From Halomonas faecis (GTDB lineage: Bacteria; Pseudomonadota; Gammaproteobacteria; Pseudomonadales; Halomonadaceae), in assembly GCF_010993975.1 (NCBI RefSeq), contig NZ_JAACZO010000003.1, positions 86,106-150,105 on the forward strand: a DNA stretch of 64,000 bases, given 5' to 3'. The notes beneath the pieces are model-generated. The model made no database searches. It saw only the letters and a list, made by a program, of their open reading frames with translations, and was not told the origin of the DNA. This document shows positions 20,000 to 31,459 of this stretch, in pieces. The translations under genes and the position numbers were made by a program. Numbering within the stretch: the stretch's first letter is position 1; each line of letters begins with the position of its first letter.

Positions 20000-20725
20000 T
20001 CATAGCCGGAAGTCGTCGCCCAGGTAGACCTCGCGGACCCGGCGGTTGGCGAGGATGCTTGGTGCGTCGCCTTCGGCGATGATCTGGCCGTCGCCGACGA
20101 TGTAGGCGGTGTCGCAGATGTCCAGCGTCTCGCGTACGTTGTGGTCGGTGATCAGCACGCCGATGTCGCGTGCCTTGAGCTGGCGGATGATGCCCTTGAT
20201 TTCGTTGACGGAGATGGGGTCGACGCCGGCGAAAGGCTCGTCGAGCAGGATGAAAGCCGGCTCGGTGGCCAGGGCCCTGGCGATCTCGACGCGCCGTCGC
20301 TCGCCACCGGAGAGGCTCATGCCGAGGTTGTCGCGGATATGGGTGACGTGGAAGTCGTGGAGGAGCTCTTCCAGGCGGTGCCGACGACCCGGGCGATCCA
20401 GGTCGCGGCGCGTTTCGAGGATGGCCATGATGTTGTCGGCCACCGAGAGCTTGCGGAATATCGAGGCTTCCTGGGGAAGATAGCCGATGCCGGCGCGGGC
20501 CCGTTCGTGCATGGCTGCCCGCGACAGGTCATGCTCGTCGATGGCCACCGTGCCCGCATCGGTACGCACCAAGCCGATGATCATGTAGAAGGACGAGGTC
20601 TTGCCGGCGCCGTTGGGGCCGAGCAAGCCGACGATGCTGCCCTGGCCGATGTCCAGGCTGATGTCCTGTACTACGCGGCGGCGCTTGTAGCTCTTGGCCA
20701 GATGGCGGGCGTGTAGGGTCTTCAT
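20000..20725 (-). CDS. lptB: LPS export ABC transporter ATPase LptB
   Basis: LptB of 241 aa, the cytoplasmic ATPase of LptB2FGC that powers lipopolysaccharide extraction. Walker A is [14 protein letters not shown], the signature is [16 protein letters not shown], Walker B is [13 protein letters not shown], the switch histidine is in [10 protein letters not shown], and the conserved end is YLGDDFRL. I used the ATG giving exactly the E. coli length; a GTG three codons earlier is possible. It follows lptA after 5 nt in the kdsD-kdsC-lptC-lptA-lptB string. Confidence 0.97.
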   Translation of the reverse strand: MKTLHARHLAKSYKRRRVVQDISLDIGQGSIVGLLGPNGAGKTSSFYMIIGLVRTDAGTVAIDEHDLSRAAMHERARAGIGYLPQEASIFRKLSVADNIMAILETRRDLDRPGRRHRLEELLHDFHVTHIRDNLGMSLSGGERRRVEIARALATEPAFILLDEPFAGVDPISVNEIKGIIRQLKARDIGVLITDHNVRETLDICDTAYIVGDGQIIAEGDAPSILANRRVREVYLGDDFRL

Positions 20726-20730
20726 GGCGC

Positions 20731-21234
20731 TCACTGTTCCGGCTGCAGGGTCATGCGCACGCGCTGGCGCTCATCGACGCCCTCGGCTTCCGAACGGGCC
20801 TGGACTTCGCGACGGTCGAGGAAATACTCCAGATAGCCGCCGTCGAAGGTGTCGCCCCCCTGATGCAGCTCGGCGCGATCGATCAGCTCCACACGGCGTT
20901 CGCTCACGTGATAGCGGATGGTGCGTCCCCAGCCGCGCACCACGGGCTCTTCCGGAGAGGGCTGCTGTTCGATGTAGGCACGTTCGCCGGTGGCGATGGC
21001 GCGCGACAGCTCGCCGGTTTCGTTGCGCTGAATCTCGACGCGCTCGCCGGTGAGTTGAAGACTGCCCTGGCGGATGTCCACGTCGCCGGTGTAGATGGCG
21101 GTGCCGGCTCGGTCATTCAGGTCGAGCTGGTCGGCGGTCACTTCCACGGGGGCCTCGGCATCGCCTTCCAGGGCCAGAACGGGGAGGCTGGCCAGGGCCA
21201 GGGCGAGCAGGGGCAGGCGGGCGGTACGCATCAT
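20731..21234 (-). CDS. lptA: Lipopolysaccharide transport protein LptA
   Basis: LptA of 167 aa, the periplasmic beta-jellyroll that bridges LptC and LptD for LPS transit. A signal peptide covers about residues 1-21 ([15 protein letters not shown]), followed by the OstA-like domain with [21 protein letters not shown]. It overlaps lptC by 4 nt at its start and precedes lptB by 5 nt. Length and order match the family. Confidence 0.94.
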   Translation of the reverse strand: MMRTARLPLLALALASLPVLALEGDAEAPVEVTADQLDLNDRAGTAIYTGDVDIRQGSLQLTGERVEIQRNETGELSRAIATGERAYIEQQPSPEEPVVRGWGRTIRYHVSERRVELIDRAELHQGGDTFDGGYLEYFLDRREVQARSEAEGVDERQRVRMTLQPEQ

Positions 21235-21836
21235 GGCTGGGGCTCCTCGCGGTCGGTGGGTGAGTTGCTGCGGGGCTCGGGGGGGTGGTGGCCGAGCACA
21301 TTGTCGGTCAAGCGGGCGCGGTTGTCATGGATCCAGGCATCGAAGCGGTCGCCACGCATGCGCTGTGGCGGCTGCCGGAGGATGGCAGGCGTTTCACTCC
21401 ATGCGTGACCGAGGTCGGCGTCGTAGTGCAAGACCTCGGTATCCAACTGCCAGCGTTCGGCGGGGGCAGTGAGGCGTGCATTGCCCGACAGGGTGAGAGG
21501 ATTGCCGTCGGCGCCGAGGCGGCCGGCAGCGCCGCTGGCGAGCCAGCGTCGGCCGCTGTCATCGATGAGCTCGACACGGGGAGTTTCCAGGCGGGTGACG
21601 TCGTCATGCGGCGTATGCGACAGGCGGGGCGTCACCAGGCGTTGATGGGCGTCTCCCGTGGCGTCGAAGCGTGTCAGGCGGGCCTCTTCCAGATAATAGT
21701 CGGGCTCGCCGGCGGCATCGCTGGGCACTGGTCCCGGCGGCGCAGGTTCCCGGGGGTCGAGCCATAGGAGTATGCCTCCTAGGCCGATCACCAACAGCAG
21801 CAGCCAGAAGCGGAAGGCGGGGCGTGGCCAGCGCAT
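21231..21836 (-). CDS. lptC: LPS export system protein LptC
   Basis: LptC of 201 aa, a bitopic inner-membrane protein that receives LPS from LptB2FG and hands it to LptA. One N-terminal transmembrane helix (residues 10-26, FWLLLLVIGLGGILLWL) is followed by a periplasmic jellyroll with PDYYLEEARLTRFDATG. Sequence conservation in this family is low; the call rests on the helix, the fold-like pattern and its position between kdsC and lptA. Confidence 0.9.
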   Translation of the reverse strand: MRWPRPAFRFWLLLLVIGLGGILLWLDPREPAPPGPVPSDAAGEPDYYLEEARLTRFDATGDAHQRLVTPRLSHTPHDDVTRLETPRVELIDDSGRRWLASGAAGRLGADGNPLTLSGNARLTAPAERWQLDTEVLHYDADLGHAWSETPAILRQPPQRMRGDRFDAWIHDNRARLTDNVLGHHPPEPRSNSPTDREEPQP

Positions 21837-21839
21837 CGT

Positions 21840-22397
21840 TCAGCGCGTGCCGTGCAGGTAGATGTCGAGCACGGCATCCCAGTGTCCCTGAGCCTGGAGC
21901 AGGGTGTCGCAGATCTCGCGCACCGCGCCATGTCCGCCGGGCGTTGCGGTGACCCAGTCGGCATGTCGGCGAATGTAGGAGGGGGCGCCAGGTACGCTGA
22001 TGCCCACACCGGCGTGCCGTATGGCGGCGATGTCGGGCATGTCGTCACCGCAATAGGCGACGTGTTCAAGGCCGATATCGAGCCGCTGGCAAAGCTCGCT
22101 GAGTACGTCGAGCTTGTCGGCCACGCCCTGGTGAACGTGCCGGATGCCCAGGGCAGCGGCGCGCTGACTCACCATCGGCGAATCGCGTCCGGTGATCAGT
22201 GCCGTGACGATGCCGGCCCGCTGAAGCAGCTTGATGCCGTGGCCGTCATGGGTGTGGAAGGCCTTGATCTCGATTCCGTCGGCCTGAAAGTAGAGACGTC
22301 CGTCGGTGAGGACGCCATCCACGTCCAGGGCCAGCAGGCGTACCTGGCGCAGACGGCCGATCAGATGTGGGGCCGGAGTTGGGGTTGCCGGGGGCAT
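21840..22397 (-). CDS. kdsC: 3-deoxy-D-manno-octulosonate 8-phosphate phosphatase KdsC
   Basis: KdsC of 185 aa, a HAD-superfamily phosphatase releasing free Kdo from Kdo-8-phosphate for lipid A inner core synthesis. The nucleophile motif is LLALDVDGVLTDG. The other HAD motifs are ITGRDSP, a Lys in GVADKLD, and YCGDDMPD. I chose the ATG with GAGGAG about 5 nt upstream over an ATG seven codons earlier that overlaps the kdsD stop. It lies between kdsD and lptC, the standard order. Confidence 0.95.
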   Translation of the reverse strand: MPPATPTPAPHLIGRLRQVRLLALDVDGVLTDGRLYFQADGIEIKAFHTHDGHGIKLLQRAGIVTALITGRDSPMVSQRAAALGIRHVHQGVADKLDVLSELCQRLDIGLEHVAYCGDDMPDIAAIRHAGVGISVPGAPSYIRRHADWVTATPGGHGAVREICDTLLQAQGHWDAVLDIYLHGTR

Positions 22398-22414
22398 GCG
22401 CTCTCCTCGGTGGT

Positions 22415-23416
22415 TCATATCACGCCGCTGGCGAGCAGGTCGTGCATGTGCAGGGCGCCGATGGGGTAGCCGGCTTCGTCGACCACGGCCAGAGCCGTAA
22501 TGCGATTGTCTTCCATGACGCGCACCGCCTCGGCGGCCAGCACGTCGGGGGCTATGCGCTTGCCCGGGCGGGTCATGACGTCGTCGACCCGGAGTGCGCT
22601 GAGGTCGCCGTAATGGTCCAGAGTGCGGCGCAGGTCGCCATCGGTATAGACACCGGCAAGACGACCGTCGGCGTCGACCACGCAGGTGAAGCCTAACCCC
22701 TGCCGGGTGATCTCGAGCAGAGCGTCGCGCAGTGGGCTGCCGAGCGGCACTTGGGGCAGTCGCCGGCCTTCGTGCATGAGATCCCGGACTGTCAGCAGCA
22801 GTCGCTTGCCCAGGCTGCCACCGGGATGCGAACGGGCGAAGTCTTCCGCGGTAAAACCGCGTGCTTCCAACAAGGCCACGGCCAACGCATCGCCGAGCGC
22901 CAGCGCGGCGGTGGTGGAGGCAGTGGGAGCCAGGTCGAGCGGGCAGGCCTCACGGGCGACGCCCGAGTCGAGGTGGGCGTCGGCGTGGCGGCCAAGCGTC
23001 GAGCCGGGGCGGCCGGTCATGCTGATCAACGGCGTGCCCAGGCGCTTGAGCAGCGGCAGCAGGGCGGTAACCTCGCCCGTCTCGCCGGAATTGGATAGCG
23101 CCAGCACCACATCGCCGGGGGTGATCATGCCCAGGTCGCCGTGGCTCGCTTCGCCGGGGTGGACGAAGAAGGCCGGCGTGCCCGTGCTGGCCAAGGTCGC
23201 GGCGATCTTGCCGGCAATGTGGCCCGATTTGCCCATGCCGGTCACCACCACGCGCCCCTGACAGGCGAGAACCAGCTCGCAGGCGCGGTCGAAATGATGG
23301 TCGAGCCGCTGGGCAAGAGCGGCGATGGCCTGTTGCTCTACGGCCAGGGTGCGTCGAGCGCTGTCGCGCAGTGGCGAGGCGTCGGCATCGGGAGCGATCG
23401 AGGTATCGGTGGTCAT
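22415..23416 (-). CDS. kdsD: Arabinose-5-phosphate isomerase KdsD
   Basis: KdsD of 333 aa, converting ribulose-5-phosphate to arabinose-5-phosphate, the first committed step to Kdo. An N-terminal SIS domain (VVVTGMGKSGHIAGKIAATLASTGTP in overlapping pieces; LALSNSGETGEV) is followed by two CBS domains (about residues 210-330). The open frame extends far upstream through the antisense of the next gene; I placed the start at MTTDTSIAP. It is 32 nt from the exchanger gene and just ahead of kdsC. Confidence 0.95.
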   Translation of the reverse strand: MTTDTSIAPDADASPLRDSARRTLAVEQQAIAALAQRLDHHFDRACELVLACQGRVVVTGMGKSGHIAGKIAATLASTGTPAFFVHPGEASHGDLGMITPGDVVLALSNSGETGEVTALLPLLKRLGTPLISMTGRPGSTLGRHADAHLDSGVAREACPLDLAPTASTTAALALGDALAVALLEARGFTAEDFARSHPGGSLGKRLLLTVRDLMHEGRRLPQVPLGSPLRDALLEITRQGLGFTCVVDADGRLAGVYTDGDLRRTLDHYGDLSALRVDDVMTRPGKRIAPDVLAAEAVRVMEDNRITALAVVDEAGYPIGALHMHDLLASGVI

Positions 23417-23448
23417 GACAGCGATTGTTGCCCGTTGCAGGGTTTCAC

Positions 23449-24396
23449 TCAAGTGGGCGTGGTGCCGGACATGCCGAGCCAGGCCAGGTAGATGAGGTAA
23501 CTTGCCAACAGGGCGGCACCTGCCAGGCGGCCGACGTGGCCGCGACGCTGCCACAGCAGCAGTGCGCTGAGGCCCAGCGTCAGGGCCAGCATCACCGGAT
23601 AATCGCGCCCCCCGGCGGCCGGGTCGCTGGCTCCAGGAGCCAGCAGGGCGGGGATCGGCACCACGGCCAGCATGTTGAACAGATTGGAGCCGATGACGTT
23701 GCCGATGACCAGGCCATGCTGGCGCTTCAGTGCGCTGACGATGCAGGCCGCCAGTTCCGGCAGACTGGTGCCGATGGCGACCACGGTCAGCCCGATCACC
23801 AGTTCGCTGATGCCCAGCCCGCGGGCCAGTTCGCTGGCACCCCAAACGAGGGCGCGAGAGCTGACCAGCATGATGGCCAGAGTGGCCGCCAGCCACATCA
23901 GAGCTTGACCCAACGGCATGCCGGGAATGGAGTCGTCGGAGTGCACGTCCGGGGTGTCGGCGCGGATCAGCCACCACAGGCTGAAGATCAGCAGCAGCAC
24001 CAGCAAGGTGCCGTCGAGACGATCGAGGTGGCCGTTGGCCAGTGCGTAGCCGGCAAGCCCGGTGGCACCCAGCAGCAGCGGCAGTTCCCGGCGTACCATG
24101 GAAAAGGGGACGGGGACCGGTACCACCAAGGCCGTGATGCCGAGCACCAGGCCGATGTTGGCGATATTCGAGCCCAGGGCGTTGCCCACGGCGAGGTCGG
24201 GCGTACCGTCGGCGGCGGCCATGAAGGATACGGCGATCTCGGGGGCCGAGGTGCCGATGGAGACCACGGTCATGCCGACCAGCAGAGTGCTGACGCCGGC
24301 ACGGCATGCCGTCGCGGCGGCGGCGCCGACGAAACGGTCGGCGCTCCACAGCAGGCCGACGAGGCCGGCAAGAACCAGAATCAGTGGCAAGAACAT
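23449..24396 (-). CDS. Calcium/sodium antiporter of the YrbG (CaCA) family
   Basis: A 315-aa inner-membrane protein with about ten helices and the two alpha-repeats of CaCA exchangers: SIGTSAPEIAVS with GNALGSNIANIGL, and AIGTSLPELAA with GNVIGSNLFNM. It probably exchanges Na+ or H+ for Ca2+; substrate specificity is not established for E. coli YrbG. As in E. coli it is linked to kdsD and divergent from the mla operon. The divergent spacer holds short direct repeats. Confidence 0.9.
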   Translation of the reverse strand: MFLPLILVLAGLVGLLWSADRFVGAAAATACRAGVSTLLVGMTVVSIGTSAPEIAVSFMAAADGTPDLAVGNALGSNIANIGLVLGITALVVPVPVPFSMVRRELPLLLGATGLAGYALANGHLDRLDGTLLVLLLIFSLWWLIRADTPDVHSDDSIPGMPLGQALMWLAATLAIMLVSSRALVWGASELARGLGISELVIGLTVVAIGTSLPELAACIVSALKRQHGLVIGNVIGSNLFNMLAVVPIPALLAPGASDPAAGGRDYPVMLALTLGLSALLLWQRRGHVGRLAGAALLASYLIYLAWLGMSGTTPT

Positions 24397-24437
24397 GGTA
24401 TCGGGCGATGGCTGAGAAGGGGGCCATTAAACGTGTT

Positions 24438-24462
24438 GTGCAAGTGCGGTGCAAGAGTGCAC
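24438..24462. promoter_or_regulatory. Helically spaced direct repeats in the yrbG/mlaF spacer
   Basis: Two perfect GTGCAAG copies (24438-24444, 24449-24455) are 11 nt apart, one DNA turn, and are followed by GTGCAC (24457-24462). They lie in the divergent promoter region between the exchanger gene and mlaF. The spacing suits a regulator binding one face of the helix; no regulator is identified. Confidence 0.35.
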
Positions 24463-24520
24463 TGGCGTCGTCGCAGTGAGTTAAGATACGATGTTCGATA
24501 ATTTTTTCGGGAATCGGCCG

Positions 24521-25333
24521 ATGAGTGACTCCCCCTTGGTAGTGGTCAAGAATTTGCACTTCTCGCGCGGCGATATGTCGATCTTTCGCGGCGTCGACCT
24601 GCAGATTCCGCGCGGCAAGATCACTGCCGTCATGGGGCCGAGCGGTACCGGCAAAACGACGCTGCTCAAGCTGATCGGCGGTCAACTGGAGCCGGATTCC
24701 GGGCAGGTGCTGATCGATGGGCACGATGTCCATGCGCTATCGCGCAAGGCGCTTTTCGCGATGCGTCGGCGTATGGGGATGTTGTTTCAGAGCGGTGCGC
24801 TGTTTTCGGACCTCGATGTCTACGAGAATGTGGCCTTTCCATTGCGCGTGCATACCGATTTGCCCGATGCCATGATTCGTGACGTGGCGTTGATGAAGCT
24901 CGAGGCCGTGGGGCTGCGCGGGGCACGTACGTTGACGCCCGCTGAGCTGTCCGGTGGCATGGCGAGACGAGTGGCGCTGGCCCGTGCGATTGCCCTGGAC
25001 CCGGAGCTGGTTCTCTACGATGAGCCCTTCGTCGGTCAGGACCCGATCTCCATGGGAGTGCTGGTGCAGCTGATCAAGCGACTCAACCAGGCGTTGGGCC
25101 TCACTGCCATCGTGGTTTCCCACGACATCAAGGAAACCCTTTCCATCGCCGACTACGTTTACGTGATCGCCGATGGCGAAGTCATGGCTCATGGCTCTCC
25201 GGCCTCGCTCGACGTCGACGATGACCCGCGCGTCAGTCAGTTCGTGCACGGTGAGCCCGATGGACCGGTACCTTTTCATTATCCGGCGGTCGACTTCTTC
25301 ACCGATATTCTGGCCACGGGGGTGCAGCGATGA
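24521..25333 (+). CDS. mlaF: Phospholipid ABC transporter ATPase MlaF
   Basis: MlaF of 270 aa, the ATPase of the inner-membrane MlaFEDB complex that moves phospholipids between the membranes. Walker A is [14 protein letters not shown], the signature is [16 protein letters not shown], Walker B is [13 protein letters not shown], and the switch is [11 protein letters not shown] used the ATG of MSDSPLVVV with GGGA upstream and a length like E. coli (269 aa); an ATG ten codons earlier is possible. It overlaps mlaE by 4 nt. Confidence 0.96.
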   Translation: MSDSPLVVVKNLHFSRGDMSIFRGVDLQIPRGKITAVMGPSGTGKTTLLKLIGGQLEPDSGQVLIDGHDVHALSRKALFAMRRRMGMLFQSGALFSDLDVYENVAFPLRVHTDLPDAMIRDVALMKLEAVGLRGARTLTPAELSGGMARRVALARAIALDPELVLYDEPFVGQDPISMGVLVQLIKRLNQALGLTAIVVSHDIKETLSIADYVYVIADGEVMAHGSPASLDVDDDPRVSQFVHGEPDGPVPFHYPAVDFFTDILATGVQR

Positions 25334-26112
25334 TGGCGCGCCTGCAGCAATTCGGTCGACGTGGCTGCGATAGCCTGGAGACGCTGGGCCGTGCCGGCTT
25401 TTTCCTGGTGCAGTCCTCGATCGGCGTACCCTCGCGGGAGGGCTGGCACCTGTGGCTGCGTCAGATGCACTTCGTGGGCGTGCTTTCGCTGGCCATCGTG
25501 TTGGTGTCGGGGCTGTTCATCGGCATGGTGCTGGCGTTGCAGGGCTACACCATCCTGGTCGATTTCGGTGCCGAGCAAGCGTTGGGGCAGATGGTGGCGC
25601 TATCGTTGCTGCGCGAGCTGTCGCCGGTGGTGGCGGCGCTGCTCTTCGCCGGTCGGGCCGGCTCGGCACTGACCGCCGAGATCGGACTGATGAAGGCCAC
25701 CGAGCAGCTCACCAGCATGGAGATGATCGGCGTCGACCCGTTGCGTCGGGTCGTGGCGCCGCGCCTGTGGGCGGGGTTCGTGGCCTTGCCGTTGTTGACC
25801 GTGGGGTTCAGCGTGGTGGGCATCGGCGGCGGTTACCTGGTAGGAGTGGAATGGCTGGGCGTCTTCGAGGGGTCGTTCTGGGGCAACATGCAGTCCAGCG
25901 TGGACTTCTGGGCCGATATCGGTAATGGCATGGTCAAGAGCCTGGTCTTTGCGCTGGTGGTGACATGGATCGCGGTGTTCCAGGGCTACGACCTGATTCC
26001 CACCTCCGAGGGCATATCGCGGGCCACGACGCGCACCGTGGTCTACTCCTCGCTGGTGGTGCTCGGGTTGGATTTCGTGCTCACCGCCGTGATGTTCGGC
26101 GGCCTTTCCTGA
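25330..26112 (+). CDS. mlaE: Phospholipid ABC transporter permease MlaE
   Basis: MlaE of 260 aa, the permease subunit of MlaFEDB, with about five to six membrane segments. Motifs include [35 protein letters not shown] in overlapping pieces, and [17 protein letters not shown], which form the coupling surface to MlaF. It overlaps mlaF by 4 nt and is followed by mlaD after 37 nt. Confidence 0.97.
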   Translation: MMARLQQFGRRGCDSLETLGRAGFFLVQSSIGVPSREGWHLWLRQMHFVGVLSLAIVLVSGLFIGMVLALQGYTILVDFGAEQALGQMVALSLLRELSPVVAALLFAGRAGSALTAEIGLMKATEQLTSMEMIGVDPLRRVVAPRLWAGFVALPLLTVGFSVVGIGGGYLVGVEWLGVFEGSFWGNMQSSVDFWADIGNGMVKSLVFALVVTWIAVFQGYDLIPTSEGISRATTRTVVYSSLVVLGLDFVLTAVMFGGLS

Positions 26113-26149
26113 TACCTGGAGACATGGCATTGACGTTCGGAGAAGCGGG

Positions 26150-26614
26150 ATGAAGCGCAGCAAGACGATGGAGCTTGGGGTCGGCATTTTCATGCTGGCC
26201 GGCATCCTGGGCCTGGTGTTCCTCGGGGTGCGCGTCAGCGGCCTGACCTTCACTGCGCCCGGTGATACCTTTCGCCTGGAGGCCAATTTCGCCAATATCG
26301 GCAGCCTCAAGCCGCGGGCCCGGGTGACCATGGCTGGCGTGACGGTAGGACGGGTCACCGAGATCGACCTGGACACCGAGTGGTACGATGCTCGGGTCGT
26401 TCTGGAACTCGATGGGGAGCTCGAGGGGCAGCTGTCGCGAGATACCACGGCCGCGATTCTCACGGCCGGCTTGCTGGGCGAGCAGTACATCGGTCTTTCC
26501 GTGGGTGGCGATCCGGAAACCCTCGCCGATGGTGATGCCATACGCGACACCCAGTCGGCGGTGGTGCTCGAGGAACTCATCCAGCAGTTCGTGTCCAACA
26601 TGGCCACCAACTAG
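26150..26614 (+). CDS. mlaD: Phospholipid transport MCE-domain protein MlaD
   Basis: MlaD of 154 aa, a bitopic protein whose hexameric MCE ring forms the periplasmic mouth of MlaFEDB. One transmembrane helix (about residues 8-27) precedes the MCE domain (FRLEANFANIGSLKPRARVTMAGV in overlapping pieces). The C-terminal central helix (VVLEELIQQFVSNMA) lines the pore. GGAGAAG lies about 8 nt upstream of the ATG. Normal length for the short gammaproteobacterial form. Confidence 0.96.
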   Translation: MKRSKTMELGVGIFMLAGILGLVFLGVRVSGLTFTAPGDTFRLEANFANIGSLKPRARVTMAGVTVGRVTEIDLDTEWYDARVVLELDGELEGQLSRDTTAAILTAGLLGEQYIGLSVGGDPETLADGDAIRDTQSAVVLEELIQQFVSNMATN

Positions 26615-26656
26615 CGTGGCCCATCTGTTCTTTTTCCTGTGCCGAGGACGTCTGCC

Positions 26657-27316
26657 ATGAGCCTGAAGCCTGCTGTTTTTGCCCTGTTCCGCCGGTTCTG
26701 GCCGGTTCTCGTCGTACTGCTGGCGTTGCCCGTCCAGGCCGAGCCCGAGCGTAGTCCCGAGCAGGTGATCCGCGGCAGCATCGATGAGTTGGTAAGCCAG
26801 ATCGACGGTCGCCGTGACTACTTTGCCGACAACATGGATGAGCTGGAAGCGCTGGTCGACGACAGTCTCGACGACATCGCCGACTTTCGTTATATCGGTG
26901 CCAGCGTGATGGGGCGCTATTTCCGCAATGCCACGCCCCAGCAGCGTTCACGCTTCGTCGATACGTTTCGCCAGACTCTCATCGACACGTATGCCAAGGG
27001 GCTGGTGACTTTCGATTATGCAGAGCTGCGCGTACTCGACACCCAGCAGCCCCCTCGTCATGAGGATCAGGCCAGCGTGTCCATGGAAGTGGTCGCCACC
27101 GACGGTACGATCTATCCGGTGAGCTATACGCTGCGTCTCACGGATGGCCAGTGGAAAGTGGTCAACGTCATCGTCAATGGCATCAATCTGGGGCTGACGT
27201 TTCGCAATCAGTTCGACCAGGCCATGCGTGACCACGGTCGCGACTACGGTGCGGTGATCGACGCCTGGGCACCGGAGCTTGACGTCGACGAGCTCGAGGA
27301 GGGCGGCGGCGCATGA
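26657..27316 (+). CDS. mlaC: Phospholipid-binding periplasmic protein MlaC
   Basis: MlaC of 219 aa, the soluble lipid shuttle between MlaA-porin and MlaFEDB. A signal peptide covers about residues 1-25 (FWPVLVVLLALPVQA), then the NTF2-like/Tol-Tol_Ttg2 domain (FADFRYIGASVMGRYF with a shift, VVNVIVNGINLGLTFRNQF). I chose the ATG with GAGGA upstream over a GTG six codons earlier. It overlaps mlaB by 4 nt. Confidence 0.95.
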   Translation: MSLKPAVFALFRRFWPVLVVLLALPVQAEPERSPEQVIRGSIDELVSQIDGRRDYFADNMDELEALVDDSLDDIADFRYIGASVMGRYFRNATPQQRSRFVDTFRQTLIDTYAKGLVTFDYAELRVLDTQQPPRHEDQASVSMEVVATDGTIYPVSYTLRLTDGQWKVVNVIVNGINLGLTFRNQFDQAMRDHGRDYGAVIDAWAPELDVDELEEGGGA

Positions 27317-27648
27317 GTCGTCTCCTCCAGCAGGACGGCGTGTGCCTCGAGGCGGACGGCGGAGTGCTGTGCGTGAGCGGTGACGTAGACTTCGACGTTG
27401 CCGCCAGGCTTGCCCGGGCAGGCAGCGACTGGCTCGAGAAACAGTCGGCCGATGCTGGCGTGACTCTCGATCTCTCCGGGGTCGAGCGGGTCAGCAGTGC
27501 GGCGCTGAGCGTGCTTCTCGAGTGGACCCGCCGTGCCCGAGCGTCGGGTATCACCATCCAGCGCGTACGGCTCTCTTCGGCGCTGACGAGCCTGACCCGC
27601 GTGGCGGGGCTGGATGCCCTGTTGCCGTTGGATGCCGAAGCGTACTGA
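27313..27648 (+). CDS. mlaB: STAS-domain protein MlaB
   Basis: MlaB of 111 aa, a cytoplasmic STAS protein that binds MlaF and activates the ATPase. The STAS core shows LDLSGVERVSSAALSVLLEW, with the Ser-Ser pair at the anti-sigma-antagonist-like phosphorylation loop. It is coupled to mlaC through a 4-nt ATGA overlap and completes mlaFEDCB. Confidence 0.92.
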   Translation: MSRLLQQDGVCLEADGGVLCVSGDVDFDVAARLARAGSDWLEKQSADAGVTLDLSGVERVSSAALSVLLEWTRRARASGITIQRVRLSSALTSLTRVAGLDALLPLDAEAY

Positions 27649-27784
27649 GCCGCTGGCATCGGCATCGCCAAGCGCGCCGCTTTTCATTACCATGTAGGTT
27701 TTCCCTGATCGCGACACGTCGGCTTCCTGGGCGACGGTCGTGTCCTCGTCGATGACAGGCCCAACCACAGGAGTTCCGGCTTCC

Positions 27785-29330
<1,546 letters not shown>

Positions 29331-29363
29331 GTTCCACCATCGCTATCCCGGCAAGGCGAAATC

Positions 29364-30020
29364 ATGAGCAAGCAACTGATTCTGGCCCTCTCCAAGGGGC
29401 GCATTCTCGACGAAACCCTGCCCTTGCTGGCCGATGCCGGCATCGTGCCCGGCGAGGATCTCGGCAAGAGCCGCAAACTGCTCTTCGACACCAATCTTCC
29501 CGACGTCAAGCTGGTGGTGATCCGTGCCACCGACGTGCCGACTTACGTGCAGTTGGGCGCTGCCGACCTGGGGGTGGCGGGCAAGGACGTGTTGTTGGAG
29601 CACGGTGCCGAGGGACTCTACGAACCCCTCGATCTGGAGATCGCTCGCTGCAAGCTGATGACGGCGGGCATCGACGGTAGCCAGCCGGCCCGGGCTCGGC
29701 GTCGGGTGGCGACCAAGTTCGTCAACGTGGCACGCCGCTACTATGCCGAGCAGGGGATTCAGGCAGAGGTGATCAAACTGTACGGCGCCCTGGAGCTGGC
29801 GCCGCTGATGAACCTCGCCGATGAGATCGTCGACATCGTCGATACCGGCAACACCCTGCGTGCCAACGGCATGTCGCCGCGTGAGCTGATCGCGCCGATC
29901 AGCACTCGGCTAGTGGTCAATCAGGCCTCCATGACCATGAAGCACGTGCGCATCAAGCCGCTGCTCGCTCGTTTGGAGGCGGCGGTGCAGCAGCGTCATG
30001 CCGCCGACGTATCGGCTTGA
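29364..30020 (+). CDS. hisG: ATP phosphoribosyltransferase, short form HisG
   Basis: HisG of 218 aa catalyses the first step of histidine synthesis (ATP plus PRPP). The N-terminus [18 protein letters not shown], the [16 protein letters not shown] block and the PRPP loop [15 protein letters not shown] are present. It lacks the C-terminal regulatory ACT-like domain, so it is the short form, which in known cases works with HisZ. No hisZ is in this window. It lies 33 nt after murA and precedes hisD. Confidence 0.97.
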   Translation: MSKQLILALSKGRILDETLPLLADAGIVPGEDLGKSRKLLFDTNLPDVKLVVIRATDVPTYVQLGAADLGVAGKDVLLEHGAEGLYEPLDLEIARCKLMTAGIDGSQPARARRRVATKFVNVARRYYAEQGIQAEVIKLYGALELAPLMNLADEIVDIVDTGNTLRANGMSPRELIAPISTRLVVNQASMTMKHVRIKPLLARLEAAVQQRHAADVSA

Positions 30021-30078
30021 GCCGACTGAGTGACCGGGCGCTTTTCGACTTTTTCTGAGTAGGAGGCTTGGCGACAGC

Positions 30079-31401
30079 ATGAGCGAATCCCAAGATACGT
30101 TCTTCGGCATCAATCGGCTGGCCACGGACGACGACGACTTCGACACTCGCCTCGACGCGCTGCTGGCCTGGGAGGGCGTCTCCAATACCGACGTGCAGCA
30201 GCGCGTCGAGGCGATCCTGCGTGACGTGCAGGAGCGTGGCGATGCGGCCCTGATCGAGGCCACCAATCGCTTCGACCGAGTGTCGGTGTCGAACATGGCG
30301 GAGCTGACGATTCCTGCCCAGCGGCTGGCAGAGGCTTTTACAGGCCTGCCCGAGGCTCAGCGGGAAGCGCTGTCGCGGGCTGCCGAGCGTATCCGTACCT
30401 ATCATGAACACCAGAAACCCGAGTCCTGGCATTATACGGAAGCTGACGGCACCGTGCTCGGCCAGCAGGTCGTTCCACTCGATCGTGCCGGCATCTACGT
30501 GCCGGGTGGCAAGGCGGCCTACCCCTCGTCGGTGCTGATGAACGCCATTCCCGCTCACGTTGCCGGGGTTGGAGAGATCATCATGGTGGTGCCCATGCCG
30601 GATGGCGTGCTCAACGAGCTGGTGCTGGCGGCAGCCCACCTCGCTGGCGTGGATCGGGTGTTCGCCCTGGGGGGTGCCCAGGCCGTGGCGGCGCTCGCCT
30701 ACGGCACGCAGACGGTGCCGCGAGTCGACAAGATCGTGGGTCCGGGCAACATCTATGTGGCTACCGCCAAGCGTGCGGTGTTCGGTCAGGTCGGCATCGA
30801 CATGATTGCCGGTCCTTCGGAAATCCTGGTGGTGTCCGATGGCGAGACCGCCGTGGATTGGCTGGCCATGGACCTCTTCTCCCAGGCCGAGCACGACGAG
30901 GATGCACAGGCGATTCTGGTGAGTTGGGACGGGGCGCACCTCGATGGCGTCGAGGAGGCCATCGGGCGGCTGTTGCCGACGCTGGAGCGGGCCGAGATCG
31001 TGCGACAGTCACTGTCGCGTCGTGGTGCACTGATTCGCTGTCGCGATCGGGAAGAGGCACTGGCACTGGTCAATCGCGTCGCCCCCGAGCATCTGGAACT
31101 CTCCGTGGCCGATCCCGAGACCTGGTTGCCCGGGGTCCGTCATGCCGGTGCCATATTCATGGGGCGTTATACTGCCGAGGCGCTTGGAGATTACTGCGCC
31201 GGACCTAACCATGTGCTGCCCACTTCCGGCACGGCACGGTTTTCGTCGCCGCTGGGTGTCCCCGATTTCCAGAAGCGTTCTTCGCTCATCCACTGTTCGG
31301 CAGCAGGTGCCTCTACCCTGGGAGAGACGGCATCGGTGCTGGCCCGCGGCGAAGCGCTGACCGCTCATGCGCGTTCGGCGGAGTATCGTATCCGCAAATA
31401 G
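30079..31401 (+). CDS. hisD: Histidinol dehydrogenase
   Basis: HisD of 440 aa, a zinc enzyme oxidising histidinol to histidine in two NAD-dependent steps. Recognisable motifs are [53 protein letters not shown] and the catalytic Glu-His in APEHLEL. AGGAGG lies about 12 nt before the ATG. It follows hisG; the hisC gene I recall next in Pseudomonas is absent, and a convergent protease gene lies there instead. Confidence 0.97.
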   Translation: MSESQDTFFGINRLATDDDDFDTRLDALLAWEGVSNTDVQQRVEAILRDVQERGDAALIEATNRFDRVSVSNMAELTIPAQRLAEAFTGLPEAQREALSRAAERIRTYHEHQKPESWHYTEADGTVLGQQVVPLDRAGIYVPGGKAAYPSSVLMNAIPAHVAGVGEIIMVVPMPDGVLNELVLAAAHLAGVDRVFALGGAQAVAALAYGTQTVPRVDKIVGPGNIYVATAKRAVFGQVGIDMIAGPSEILVVSDGETAVDWLAMDLFSQAEHDEDAQAILVSWDGAHLDGVEEAIGRLLPTLERAEIVRQSLSRRGALIRCRDREEALALVNRVAPEHLELSVADPETWLPGVRHAGAIFMGRYTAEALGDYCAGPNHVLPTSGTARFSSPLGVPDFQKRSSLIHCSAAGASTLGETASVLARGEALTAHARSAEYRIRK

Positions 31402-31459
31402 TCAGGTGCAGCCGGTGCCTTGGCGTGTTCTCCGGCTCTGGGAAAGGATGAAGGTGCGC

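Noticed and set aside
23449..24501. Plus-strand ORF opposite the YrbG-type exchanger
   Set aside because: Gln/His/Gly-rich shadow of a hydrophobic membrane protein; no domain.
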